DNA from: Microbispora rosea
Lineage (GTDB): Bacteria; Actinomycetota; Actinomycetes; Streptosporangiales; Streptosporangiaceae
Assembly: GCF_900156315.1 (NCBI RefSeq)
Contig: NZ_FTNI01000044.1
Location: 1 to 45,586, forward strand
Reading direction: 5' to 3'
Length of the DNA: 45,586 bases
The notes beneath the pieces are model-generated. The model made no database searches. It was not told the DNA's origin and saw nothing but the letters and a program-made list of their open reading frames with translations. The first letter of the stretch is position 1, and each line of letters begins with the position of its first letter. Positions 15,540 to 23,045 of this stretch are shown piece by piece. Made by a program: the position numbers and the translations under genes.

Positions 15540-16790
15540 TCAACCCACCCAGGCGCCTGTGGTGAAATTTCCGACATTGATTGCCCAGATGGGCGCGGCC
15601 ACCGCGAGGTAGGCCATCATGACCCAGGGCCTTCGGCTGCCGACGACGCCGACCGAGATGTAGAGCGGCCACCACAGCAGCGACGCCCGGCCCACCGACA
15701 TGTAGAACGACGACATCGCCAGCAGCGCCACCGCCTGCGGCGCCAGGTAGGCGACGTCGGGCCAGTTGCGCCGGACCAGCCGCGCGATGATCAGCAGGAC
15801 CAGCACGATCGCCGACAGGATCTCCTCGCGGTACGACGTCGCCAGGATGGGCTCGTTGAGCGACCTGTGCCAGGTGTCGATGAACACGTTCCAGGGCAAC
15901 TCGGGATAGCGGCCCCAGTACTGTGCCTCCGCCGACTTCCAGGCCATCAGGTCACCCGTGCGGTTCCACAGGTAGATCATGTAGGCCAGCACCGGCACAC
16001 CCGGCAGCACCAGCCACGGCGCCTTCCGCCATCCCCTCGGGGCACGCAGGCCGTCGCGCGAGACGAGGAACTGCACGACCAGGCCGAGGGCGAGGAAGAG
16101 CCCGGAGATGCGGATGGACGACGCGAAGGCGGCGCACACGGCGGCGGACTCCCACCGGCCCCGCCGGGCCAGCAGCCACGCGGGGATGGCCAGCGCGAGG
16201 AACAGCCCCTCCGTGTAACCGGCGAGCAGGAACACCGCGAACGGGCTGAGGAAGAACGCCAGCACGGCCCAGGGGCCGCTGCCCTCCCGGTAGGACTCGC
16301 TCAGCCGCGACAGCGCCACCGCCACGACGGCGCTCGCGACGAGCGAGATCAGGACGAGGGCGAGCCGCAGGTCCGGGATGACCAGGTGCACGACGCGCAG
16401 CAGCAGCGGCAGGCCGGGGAAGAACGCGACAAGCCGCGGCGAGTCCTGGTCCTCCGGCCGGCCGTCGTAGCCGTACTTCGCGATGTCCATGAAGTTGTAG
16501 GAGTCATACCGGTTGAACCGGTCGAGGATCGCGTCCTCCGTACGGCCCGGCGCCGCGAGGATCAGATAGATGTACGACGCGACCTGCCAGAAGAACCAGA
16601 TGAGCAGAGCCGTGCGGTCGGACGACCGGCTGAGCCACCACACCGCCCAGCGTTCCCTGCGCGAATGCGGCCCCGTCTGCTCGCCGGTCGCCGCGCCGCC
16701 AGAGGTGTCCACGGGCGTCATCTTCTCCGATGCCTCGTCCGCGTCCCGCTCACGGGCGGCTCCGGCCTCCTGGATCTCCGTCACGAGCAC
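15540..16790 (-). CDS. PIG-V-like membrane mannosyltransferase (GT-C fold)
   Basis: The protein has 416 residues. A soluble N-terminus of about 60 residues is followed by roughly nine to ten hydrophobic helices. The first extracytoplasmic loop carries RFNRYDSYNFMDIAKYGYDG (about 91-110), the acidic-residue loop typical of PIG-V/GPI mannosyltransferase 2-like enzymes, and FFPGLPLLLR follows. Such proteins transfer mannose from a polyprenyl-phosphate donor to cell-surface glycans or proteins. The start is uncertain: GTG 16790, GTG 16784 or the ATG at residue 24. It heads a probable two-gene unit with the EEP gene. Confidence 0.85.
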   Translation of the reverse strand: MLVTEIQEAGAARERDADEASEKMTPVDTSGGAATGEQTGPHSRRERWAVWWLSRSSDRTALLIWFFWQVASYIYLILAAPGRTEDAILDRFNRYDSYNFMDIAKYGYDGRPEDQDSPRLVAFFPGLPLLLRVVHLVIPDLRLALVLISLVASAVVAVALSRLSESYREGSGPWAVLAFFLSPFAVFLLAGYTEGLFLALAIPAWLLARRGRWESAAVCAAFASSIRISGLFLALGLVVQFLVSRDGLRAPRGWRKAPWLVLPGVPVLAYMIYLWNRTGDLMAWKSAEAQYWGRYPELPWNVFIDTWHRSLNEPILATSYREEILSAIVLVLLIIARLVRRNWPDVAYLAPQAVALLAMSSFYMSVGRASLLWWPLYISVGVVGSRRPWVMMAYLAVAAPIWAINVGNFTTGAWVG

Positions 16791-17123
16791 CTATGGAATA
16801 CGCCACGGGAGCCCATGCCAAGTGGCCGGACCTCGCCGAGATACCCCACAACCCGGAGAAATACGCAAATGTGCTGCTCAGCCCATCGCGGGGCGTGAAA
16901 CTTTCACGACGGGCTCCGCCGCACCGCTCCTCCACCCCACGCGCTCCCGCCGCCTCCCGGACCGGCGAGCTACCATCGGATCCAGCGAGGGGACCGCCGG
17001 AGTTCGTCCCGGCATCGTGTGCCCCGGAGGGCATCGGTCGAGGGCCCGGCCGCCGCCTGCTCCGGCTGCCTCATCCGGGATCAGCGAGAAACCGTCCTCT
17101 CCGAGGACGGAGGACACTGCCGC
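16791..17123. other. Divergent intergenic region
   Basis: I see no convincing gene in this 333-bp gap between the mannosyltransferase (minus) and the uncharacterised protein (plus). An open frame continues upstream of the chosen GTG of the latter but lacks typical features. The notable element is the palindrome at 16894-16908. Confidence 0.4.
16894..16908. promoter_or_regulatory. Perfect 15-nt palindrome, operator candidate
   Basis: CGTGAAA-C-TTTCACG is a perfect dyad with a single central base in a relatively AT-rich stretch between divergent genes. TGAAA..TTTCA cores are common for LacI-type and some other repressors. No regulator lies next to it. Confidence 0.45.
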
Positions 17124-18572
17124 GTGTACTGGGACGGGTTCACGACGATGGAGCGCGACGTACGCGCCGTCGTCGGCGACCCCCGGTGGGCGCTACTTCC
17201 CCCGGTCACCCGGGCGCACACCCTGGCCCAGCGGGCTCTGGTCACTCCCGACGGCGCCCGGTGGCTGTTCGGCGCGCATGCCCGCTGGTATCGCCTCGAC
17301 CGCGTCGACGGCCGCTGGCACCTGTCGGCTCCCCCGCTGCATCCGGCCGTCCGCTCCGGCGCGCGGCCGAGTCCGCCGGGCGTGCCGATCCCGCCCGCGC
17401 TGATCCCCGCCGGACCCGACTTCGCGTACGACCGCGGGTCCACCCAGGGGTTCGTCGGCCCGGACGTTCCGCACGAGATCACCGAACGGCTCCGCGCGCT
17501 GCTGCTCGCCCACCGCGGGCTGCGCCGGGAGGACTTCCCCCTCGCCGGCAGCGTCTACCAGCAGGTCTTCGCCCGCGACGTGGCCGCGACGGTGGCCGCC
17601 GTATGGGGCACGATCATGTGGTGCGCCTACGCGCCCGCCTTCGACGGCAACGAGGTCATGCTGTCGATGTTCGGCGAGTTCCTGGCCAGGCCGCTGCCCG
17701 GGGACGACTGGGTGCGCTGGCTGCCGATGGGCTCGCTCGACGCGCTCGTGGCCCTCTACGCCGAGCGGATGCGCTCCGGCGCGCGGGAGGCGGGCCTGCG
17801 GCTGGCCGGGCTGATGGCCGAGACCGCCACCGTGCTGCGCGCCGACCCCCGGTTCCGCCCGCGCGCCGACGCGCTGATCGCGATGGCGGAGCCGCTGCTC
17901 GGCAGCCCCTGGCTGGACCAGCACGCCATGCCCGGCGGCGCCGTACGGCAGGCCTGGCTGTCACGCTGCCCGCCGCACCTCGTCCCTGCCACGCTCCCCG
18001 AATGGGCGCCGGGCGAGCACTTCCGGCACACCCTGTACGACCTGGTCGAGGCCCTGGGCTACACGGCCGCCCGCGGGATGGATCCGCGAGCCGTGGCGGC
18101 CGCGCTGCTCGCCGCCGACGTGGCGGGCGTGTGCGGCGTGTCGGAGCCCGCCTGGGCCGCGCCGGGCAGCTCGCGCACCGCGCAGGTGGTCACCGCGCTC
18201 TATCCGTGGATGGACGACGAACTCCGGCAGGCTCTCTACCTCGCGCTCGCCGAGCCCGCCCACCCGCTGCGAGGCTGCTGGCCCGCCGGCGGCGAGCTGC
18301 CGCCGGGGCTGGTCCCGCCCGATCGGGAGACGGCCGCCGCCCTGCTCGGCTCCGCGTACGCGGCCGGACTCGCCTGGTGCGCCCTGACCGGCACGCCCGC
18401 GCCGTCCGAGGGCTTCACGGTATGCTCCGCGGTCGTGAAGTGCCTGATCCACCAGCGGGACGACCCGCGTCCGCAGGAGACGGCGGAGCGGCGCAAGCCC
18501 GACCTGGACGAGTCGGGCGGCTGGCTGTTCGAAACCTCCAATTCGGATATTTCGTCGTTACCTCCGCTTTAG
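17124..18572 (+). CDS. Uncharacterised cytoplasmic protein with a TTA codon
   Basis: The protein has 482 residues and is not recognised. It has no signal peptide or membrane segments and is rich in Ala, Leu, Arg and Trp. The first part (about 1-90) is beta-rich (DGARWLFGAHARWYRLD), and the rest looks helical with no motif I can assign. GTG 17124 follows GGAGGA by nine bases; ATG 17148 is an alternative, and a longer frame reaches 17019. Near the end, codon L in SSLPPL is TTA, rare in this genome and a possible bldA-type control point. The last 30 residues are polar and low in GC, unlike the body. It appears monocistronic. Confidence 0.65.
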   Translation: MYWDGFTTMERDVRAVVGDPRWALLPPVTRAHTLAQRALVTPDGARWLFGAHARWYRLDRVDGRWHLSAPPLHPAVRSGARPSPPGVPIPPALIPAGPDFAYDRGSTQGFVGPDVPHEITERLRALLLAHRGLRREDFPLAGSVYQQVFARDVAATVAAVWGTIMWCAYAPAFDGNEVMLSMFGEFLARPLPGDDWVRWLPMGSLDALVALYAERMRSGAREAGLRLAGLMAETATVLRADPRFRPRADALIAMAEPLLGSPWLDQHAMPGGAVRQAWLSRCPPHLVPATLPEWAPGEHFRHTLYDLVEALGYTAARGMDPRAVAAALLAADVAGVCGVSEPAWAAPGSSRTAQVVTALYPWMDDELRQALYLALAEPAHPLRGCWPAGGELPPGLVPPDRETAAALLGSAYAAGLAWCALTGTPAPSEGFTVCSAVVKCLIHQRDDPRPQETAERRKPDLDESGGWLFETSNSDISSLPPL

Positions 18573-18746
18573 CAATACCTTCCCCCCATCACCGTCTTTT
18601 TCATCGAATTGTGATCTCGGTATCGGGGAAATGGTCCCGAAGGGACGAGGGGTGCGGGTCGGAATGGTCACGATGGGCCATGTCGCGGCAGGGTACCCGG
18701 ACGTAACCTCGTGATGGGTGTGGGCTGCGGAAGGAAGGACGACGCG

Positions 18747-18908
18747 GTGGGGCACGACGACCTGGACTCTCGGGTCCACGACCGTGTCGCGTTGGACGAA
18801 ATCGCGCTCTACGCCGAGGTGCTGGAGGCCGTGAACATCACGGAGAACCGACTGACCTTGGAAGAGCTCGACAACGCGCTCGGATTGCGGACTTCGGCGA
18901 GCCGCTGA
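18747..18908 (+). CDS. Small conserved-looking actinobacterial protein
   Basis: The protein has 53 residues from GTG 18747, which follows GGAAGGA; an ATG at 18711 would extend it by 12 residues. It is acidic and helical: VALDEIALYAEVLEAV, then RLTLEELDNALGL. Short proteins with this ALYAEVL...LTLEEID..LGL pattern are widespread in Streptomyces-like actinomycetes and have no known role, as far as I recall. A strong hairpin terminator follows 15 bp after the stop. Confidence 0.65.
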   Translation: MGHDDLDSRVHDRVALDEIALYAEVLEAVNITENRLTLEELDNALGLRTSASR

Positions 18909-18923
18909 AGGCATTGAGCACGG

Positions 18924-18956
18924 ACCGTCCCGGGCATCTGGTGGGCCCGGGACGGT
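18924..18956. terminator. Hairpin terminator
   Basis: A perfect 12-bp stem (ACCGTCCCGGGC at 18924-18935 with its complement at 18945-18956) encloses a 9-nt loop just after the small gene. There is no T-run. Confidence 0.75.
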
Positions 18957-19121
18957 TGCTCAACCGAAATGATCCGTGCGGTCGGCCGGACGGGCGATCG
19001 GCCGTTGCGAACAGGTCCTGACGAACGGATCGTCACGAACCGACGGCGACGAGCCGCAGTGGCGAACCGGCGGTGACGAGCCGGGATCACGACCTGGCAC
19101 GCGGCACCTGACAGGCCCGAG

Positions 19122-19403
19122 TCACGACCTGACGAGCCGGGCGATGGCCGCCGAGGCCTCCTTCACCTTCTCGTCCGCCTCCGGGCCTCCGCTCTTGACG
19201 GCATCGGCGACGCAGTGGGCGATGTGGTCCTCCAGCAGCCCGAGCGCCACCGCCTGGAGTGCGCGGGTGGCCGCCGAGACCTGGGTGAGGATGTCGATGC
19301 AGTAGGCATCCTCGTCCACCATCCGCTGCAGCCCCCGGATCTGTCCCTCGATCCGGCGCAGCCGGGTGAGGTACGCCTGCTTGTCCCCGCTGTACCCGTG
19401 CAT
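19122..19403 (-). CDS. csoR: CsoR family copper-sensing repressor
   Basis: The protein has 93 residues, all-helical. The Cu(I) ligands of CsoR are present as Cys35, His60 and Cys64 (DAYCIDILTQ and LLEDHIAHC). RRIEGQIRGLQRMV is the conserved first helix. Apo-CsoR represses copper-efflux genes, and Cu(I) releases it. The ATG at 19403 is only eight bases from a dyad operator, and the Shine-Dalgarno sequence (GAAGG) abuts the start. No copper chaperone or P-type ATPase is nearby, so it regulates itself and targets elsewhere. A related sulfur- or nickel-sensing function is less likely given the C-H-C triad. Confidence 0.88.
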   Translation of the reverse strand: MHGYSGDKQAYLTRLRRIEGQIRGLQRMVDEDAYCIDILTQVSAATRALQAVALGLLEDHIAHCVADAVKSGGPEADEKVKEASAAIARLVRS

Positions 19404-19410
19404 CCTTCAA

Positions 19411-19431
19411 CGATACCCAGAACCGGTATCG
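19411..19431. promoter_or_regulatory. CsoR operator
   Basis: CGATACC-N7-GGTATCG is a perfect 7-bp inverted repeat immediately upstream of the csoR start codon. GATACC/GGTATC half-sites with a GC-leaning spacer are typical of CsoR targets, so this is very likely the autoregulatory site. It may also influence the divergent phosphatase gene. Confidence 0.7.
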
Positions 19432-19484
19432 AGCGTCGCCGCCCCGATACGGCGGGTAGGGCGGGCGGTCGCGGGAATGCATCC

Positions 19485-20561
19485 ATGAACCGGTTCGAGG
19501 CGACCCCGGAGTCGCGGATGGGAACCCAGGCTGTCCTTCGTACGCTGCCGTTCGCCGCCATGGCGGCGGTGGTGGTGCTCGACCTGCTCGTCGGGCCGTC
19601 CCTGGGCCTGCTGCCGTTGCTGACCCTCGGGCCCGCGCTGGCCACGGTGACGGGCGGCATGCGCCACACGGCGCTGGCCGGGCTGGTCGCGCTCGTCCTG
19701 TCCGCGCCGCTGGCCTACCACGACCACCTGCTCACCCATCCGCGGATCACCGTGACACTGGTCGCGATCGTCGGGGTCACCGCGGCCGCCATGCTGGCGT
19801 GCCGGCTCCGGGCCGAGGGCGAGCGCAGGCTGGCGGACGCCCGCCTCGTCGCCGAGGCGGCCCAGCGCGTGCTGCTCCACCCGGTGCCCCGCCGCGCGGG
19901 CGACCTGCGCATCGCCCTGTCCTACACCTCTGCCACACAGGACGCCCGCATCGGCGGGGACCTGTACGACATCGCGAGAGGGCCGGGCGGCGTCCGGCTG
20001 ATCGTCGGCGACGTGCAGGGCAAGGGGCTGGACGCGGTGGAGACGGCGGCCTCGGTGGTCGGCGCCTTCCGGGAGGCCGCCTACGACGCACCGGCGCTCA
20101 CCGATGTCGGCCGGCGTCTGGAGGACCACCTCGCGCAGCGACTGGGCGGGGAGAAGTTCGTCACCGCCGTGCTCGCGGAGGTGCGCGAGCACGAGATCTC
20201 ACTGCTCAACTACGGCCACCCGCCGCCTCTGCTGCTCGGCCGCGACGGCCGGGTCCAGCGGCTCGAACCGCGCCAGGAGGCGCCGCCGCTCGGCCTGGTC
20301 GCGCTCGCCCCCGCGGGCCCCGAGCCGTACGGATGCGCGTTCCACGAGGGCGACGAGATCCTCTTCTACACCGACGGCGTGTGCGAGGCGCGCGACCAGG
20401 GCGGAGACTTCTATCCTCTGGAGGACCGGGCGCCTTCCCTGCTGCGGACCGGCGATCCGCAGGACGCTCTCGACCTGCTGAAACGCGACCTGGTCGAGCA
20501 CGTCGGCGGGCCCGTCCCGGACGACGCCGCCATGCTGCTCGTCCGCAGGGAACGACCCTGA
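19485..20561 (+). CDS. Membrane-anchored SpoIIE/RsbU-type PP2C serine phosphatase
   Basis: The protein has 358 residues. Three or four hydrophobic helices (about 20-105) anchor it in the membrane. A short linker helix leads to a PP2C domain (about 140-355) with the metal-binding aspartates in IGGDLYDIA, VGDVQGKGLDAV, FYTDGVCEARD and PDDAAMLL. These phosphatases dephosphorylate anti-anti-sigma STAS proteins. A STAS gene follows 109 bp downstream, so the pair probably forms part of a partner-switching module; no anti-sigma kinase is in the window. The signal sensed by the membrane part is unknown. Confidence 0.88.
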   Translation: MNRFEATPESRMGTQAVLRTLPFAAMAAVVVLDLLVGPSLGLLPLLTLGPALATVTGGMRHTALAGLVALVLSAPLAYHDHLLTHPRITVTLVAIVGVTAAAMLACRLRAEGERRLADARLVAEAAQRVLLHPVPRRAGDLRIALSYTSATQDARIGGDLYDIARGPGGVRLIVGDVQGKGLDAVETAASVVGAFREAAYDAPALTDVGRRLEDHLAQRLGGEKFVTAVLAEVREHEISLLNYGHPPPLLLGRDGRVQRLEPRQEAPPLGLVALAPAGPEPYGCAFHEGDEILFYTDGVCEARDQGGDFYPLEDRAPSLLRTGDPQDALDLLKRDLVEHVGGPVPDDAAMLLVRRERP

Positions 20562-20670
20562 CGGTCGGCCCCGGCATTCTTTGCCATGTGCAATCATTGA
20601 CGCACAGCAGCTCCGGCGGGCCGTGAGGCGACGGCCCGACGGCAGGGCCAGGTGAGCAGAGGCGAGCGCA

Positions 20671-21054
20671 GTGGAACCGGAAAGGCACGGACAGCCCGGC
20701 ATCTTCTCCATGCTCACCGTTCTGGACGAGGACGTCGTCGTCATCCGGATGTTCGGCGACCTGGATCTGGGCTCCGCCGCCTCACTGCGCACCTGCCTGG
20801 CCGAGGCGGTCGGGCTGTGCACGCCGCCCCTGATCGTGGTCGACGCCGAAGGGCTCAAGTTCTGCGACTCGACCGGGTTGAGCGTCCTCATGGGAGCCCT
20901 GAACGCCGTCAGGGCGGCCGGCGGGCGCCTGGCGCTGAGCGGCGCCCACGGACGTTTCGCCCGGATGCTCAGGATCACCGGCCTCGACACGGAGCTGCCG
21001 ATCCACGACTCCGTCGTCGCCGCCATCGCGTACCTCAACAAGCCCGGCGACTGA
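20671..21054 (+). CDS. STAS-domain anti-sigma factor antagonist
   Basis: The protein has 127 residues. The STAS fold carries the phosphorylation-site segment FCDSTGLSVLMGAL (about 68-81), with the Ser in DST as the expected phosphoacceptor. Unphosphorylated antagonist binds an anti-sigma kinase and frees its sigma factor. GTG 20671 is the start, with a weak GAGG upstream. It is the likely substrate of the upstream PP2C phosphatase. The kinase and sigma factor must be encoded elsewhere. Confidence 0.88.
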   Translation: MEPERHGQPGIFSMLTVLDEDVVVIRMFGDLDLGSAASLRTCLAEAVGLCTPPLIVVDAEGLKFCDSTGLSVLMGALNAVRAAGGRLALSGAHGRFARMLRITGLDTELPIHDSVVAAIAYLNKPGD

Positions 21055-21092
21055 CCCCAGCCCGCCCCCGCCCATTGCACACGCCCCGCATG

Positions 21093-21110
21093 GCGTCACC
21101 GTGGTGACGC
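21093..21110. terminator. Hairpin between convergent STAS and lectin genes
   Basis: GCGTCACC and GGTGACGC form an 8-bp inverted repeat with two central bases (effectively a 7-bp stem and 4-nt loop). Its position between convergent 3' ends suggests a bidirectional terminator; a protein-binding site is possible too. Confidence 0.45.
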
Positions 21111-21197
21111 TGAGACCGCCTCTCGGAGGCCTGCGGCCTGTGGATCTGTCCTGATGGGGCACCGGCGCTACGGTATCGGCGGCCCGAGAACTGACGC

Positions 21198-21737
21198 TTA
21201 AGGGGTTCGGAGACGCCAGATCTGGTTGGGGCGGCCCTTGCAGATCGCCTGCAGGACGTTGGCGCCGTGGGCGCGACTGGCGTCCTGTACGTCCAAGCAC
21301 AGGCCGCTGTGCCGGGCGATCAGCTCGAAGGGGGTGCCGGTGCCGCGCCATTTAGGTCCCCCCATCGTCCGCATCTTCCACTGCTGGTTGTAACCCGGGG
21401 ACCAGCAGGTCGCCTGCAGGACGTTGGCGCCGTGGAAGCGGCTGGCATCCTGTACGTCCAGGCACTTGCCGCTGTGCCGGGCGACGAGCTTGAAGTAGCC
21501 GCTGTCGGTAGGCACGAGAGCCCACTGCTGGTTGTATCCATTCACGCAGTACGCCTGCAGGACGTTGGCGCCGTGGGCGCGACTGGCGTCTTGAACGTCC
21601 AAGCATCTGCCGCTGTGCTCGGCGACGATCTCGTAGTAGGTGGTTTTGGCGTGGGCGACACCGGTTCCGGTGAGAGCGAGGCCGGCGATCGCGGTCGAGG
21701 CGACGGCAAGGGCACGACGTATTTTCGCGAAGGACAT
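21198..21737 (-). CDS. Secreted ricin-B-type (beta-trefoil) lectin
   Basis: The protein has 179 residues. A clear signal peptide (residues 1-30, cleavage after AHA) precedes three tandem trefoil repeats of about 45 residues. Each contains HSG.CLDVQDASR.HGANVLQA..., and the QQW/QIW ends are QxW motifs. The protein consists of this single domain (CBM13/RICIN) with no catalytic part, so it is a free secreted sugar-binding lectin, not a hydrolase. The three repeats are near-identical at DNA level, indicating recent internal duplication or gene conversion. ATG 21737 has AAAGGGG at a good distance. A conserved palindrome (21790-21808) lies about 60 bp upstream. Confidence 0.9.
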   Translation of the reverse strand: MSFAKIRRALAVASTAIAGLALTGTGVAHAKTTYYEIVAEHSGRCLDVQDASRAHGANVLQAYCVNGYNQQWALVPTDSGYFKLVARHSGKCLDVQDASRFHGANVLQATCWSPGYNQQWKMRTMGGPKWRGTGTPFELIARHSGLCLDVQDASRAHGANVLQAICKGRPNQIWRLRTP

Positions 21738-21789
21738 GATTTTTTCCCCTTTCATGTGATCCAGAGTGGGTGTGACGGGCGGATTCCTC

Positions 21790-21808
21790 ATGAGTAGGGC
21801 CTACTCAT
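21790..21808. promoter_or_regulatory. Shared palindrome, copy A (lectin promoter)
   Basis: ATGAGTAG-GGC-CTACTCAT is a perfect 8-bp inverted repeat with a 3-base centre, followed by TTTCCGG. Two similar copies lie in front of the APH gene/LuxR gene pair and the secreted duplicated-motif gene. It is a likely operator for the LuxR-type regulator encoded nearby. Confidence 0.6.
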
Positions 21809-21882
21809 TTCCGGGATCTCGGTTTCTTGGCGGTTCCGGGGCCCGTTCGGGCCTGAGCCCGCCGCGGTGGTCGGCATCCGTC

Positions 21883-22980
21883 TCAGAGACGAAACGACCG
21901 CCCCAGGTCGACAATGAATCGGGCGAGTGCGACCCGTTTGCGGAACAGGTCGTGTAGCTCGGGGGTGGGCTCATGGTCAAGGAGCTCGAGGGGGATCGCG
22001 GTCCACGCGCTGCGCAGCACGAGCGCGGCGACGTAGCCGAAGGAGACCTCGCAGGGGTCCGCGATCCCGGCCGTCGCGGCGGCGTACGCGGCCTCGATCG
22101 CCTCGTGGACGGCGGGCAGGTCGGCGGGGTCGAGTTCGCCGGTGTGCGCCCGGCCCACCAGGAGCTGGCCGAGGTCGAAGCCCACGGCCGCAGGGTCCGG
22201 CCAGCTCCAGTCGACGGCCACGAACTCGGCCGAGCCGTCGGAGGGGATCAGCAGGTTCATGGGGCCGGCGTCGCCGTGGACGAGGGTGTGCGGGAGGCGG
22301 TCGAGCGCGTCGAGCAGCGGGCCGATCCGGTCGGTGAGGGCGAGCAGGTCGGTCTGGAGCAGGGGGTCGGCGTGCCGGGCGACGAGAGGGTGGCGCCACG
22401 TCGCCGGGTCCCGCAGGATCGGCAGGAACAGGTTGGCGACCGGACCCGCGCAGAACCAGTGGAGTCCACGGTTCAGCGGCTCGCGCGGCGTCGAGGACCG
22501 GCCTGCCACGGGCCGTGCGGCGGCCAGATCGCCGAGCAGGCGGGCGGCGGCGCGGTAGCGGTCCAGATCCCACGTGGCGGGCGCGACCGGTACGTCCTCC
22601 AGCCACATGACGAGCCGGTCGTCCCCCAGGTCGTCCAACCGGTACATGCGGGGCAGCCGCAGCCCGTCGGGAATCGGGCGACGGGCGAGATAGGCGTCCG
22701 CGTCGGCCCGCCAGGGGAACTGCGCCAGCGCGTCGGCCCGTATCTCCTCGGGCATTTTCTCGAACCAGGCCGAGTGCTTGATCGCATGGATCGACTTGAC
22801 GAAGAACGACCAGTTCACGCCGCTGGTCGTCGTGCCGCGCACGCGATGGAGCGAGGCCGTCGACAGCGCTCCGGAGCCGAAGTGGAAGGGCTCGACGTGC
22901 TGCTCCGCGATCTCGGCCAGGGGATCGCCGAGGCTCTCGCGGACCAGGTCCGTCAGACCGGTCGCCGGTGTCAGGATCAT
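21883..22980 (-). CDS. Aminoglycoside phosphotransferase (APH)-fold kinase
   Basis: The protein has 365 residues. The catalytic loop HGDAGPMN (235-242) holds the catalytic Asp237 and metal Asn242, and VAVDWSWPD (254-262) holds the metal-binding Asp257. The family phosphorylates antibiotics, choline, sugars or other small molecules; the substrate is not evident, and antibiotic resistance should not be assumed. The start ATG 22980 lacks a Shine-Dalgarno sequence and lies about seven bases after a CAGGCT -10-like element, so a leaderless transcript is plausible. It diverges from the LuxR gene across a 65-bp gap containing palindrome copy B. Confidence 0.8.
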   Translation of the reverse strand: MILTPATGLTDLVRESLGDPLAEIAEQHVEPFHFGSGALSTASLHRVRGTTTSGVNWSFFVKSIHAIKHSAWFEKMPEEIRADALAQFPWRADADAYLARRPIPDGLRLPRMYRLDDLGDDRLVMWLEDVPVAPATWDLDRYRAAARLLGDLAAARPVAGRSSTPREPLNRGLHWFCAGPVANLFLPILRDPATWRHPLVARHADPLLQTDLLALTDRIGPLLDALDRLPHTLVHGDAGPMNLLIPSDGSAEFVAVDWSWPDPAAVGFDLGQLLVGRAHTGELDPADLPAVHEAIEAAYAAATAGIADPCEVSFGYVAALVLRSAWTAIPLELLDHEPTPELHDLFRKRVALARFIVDLGRSFRL

Positions 22981-23013
22981 GGGCCCAGCCTGCCGCCCGG
23001 AAATCGCCCTCGC

Positions 23014-23032
23014 ATGAGCACGGCCTACTCAA
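23014..23032. promoter_or_regulatory. Shared palindrome, copy B (APH/LuxR divergent promoter)
   Basis: ATGAGCAC-GGC-CTACTCAA is a degenerate copy of the 21790 palindrome, with TGAGCA/TACTCA half-sites in the same N5 spacing. It lies between the divergent APH and LuxR genes and could regulate both, giving autoregulation of LuxR. Confidence 0.5.
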
Positions 23033-23045
23033 ATACGCTTTCGCC

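Noticed and set aside
21883..22980. Aminoglycoside resistance gene
   Set aside because: The APH fold is shared by many kinases and nothing specific to antibiotic substrates is visible.
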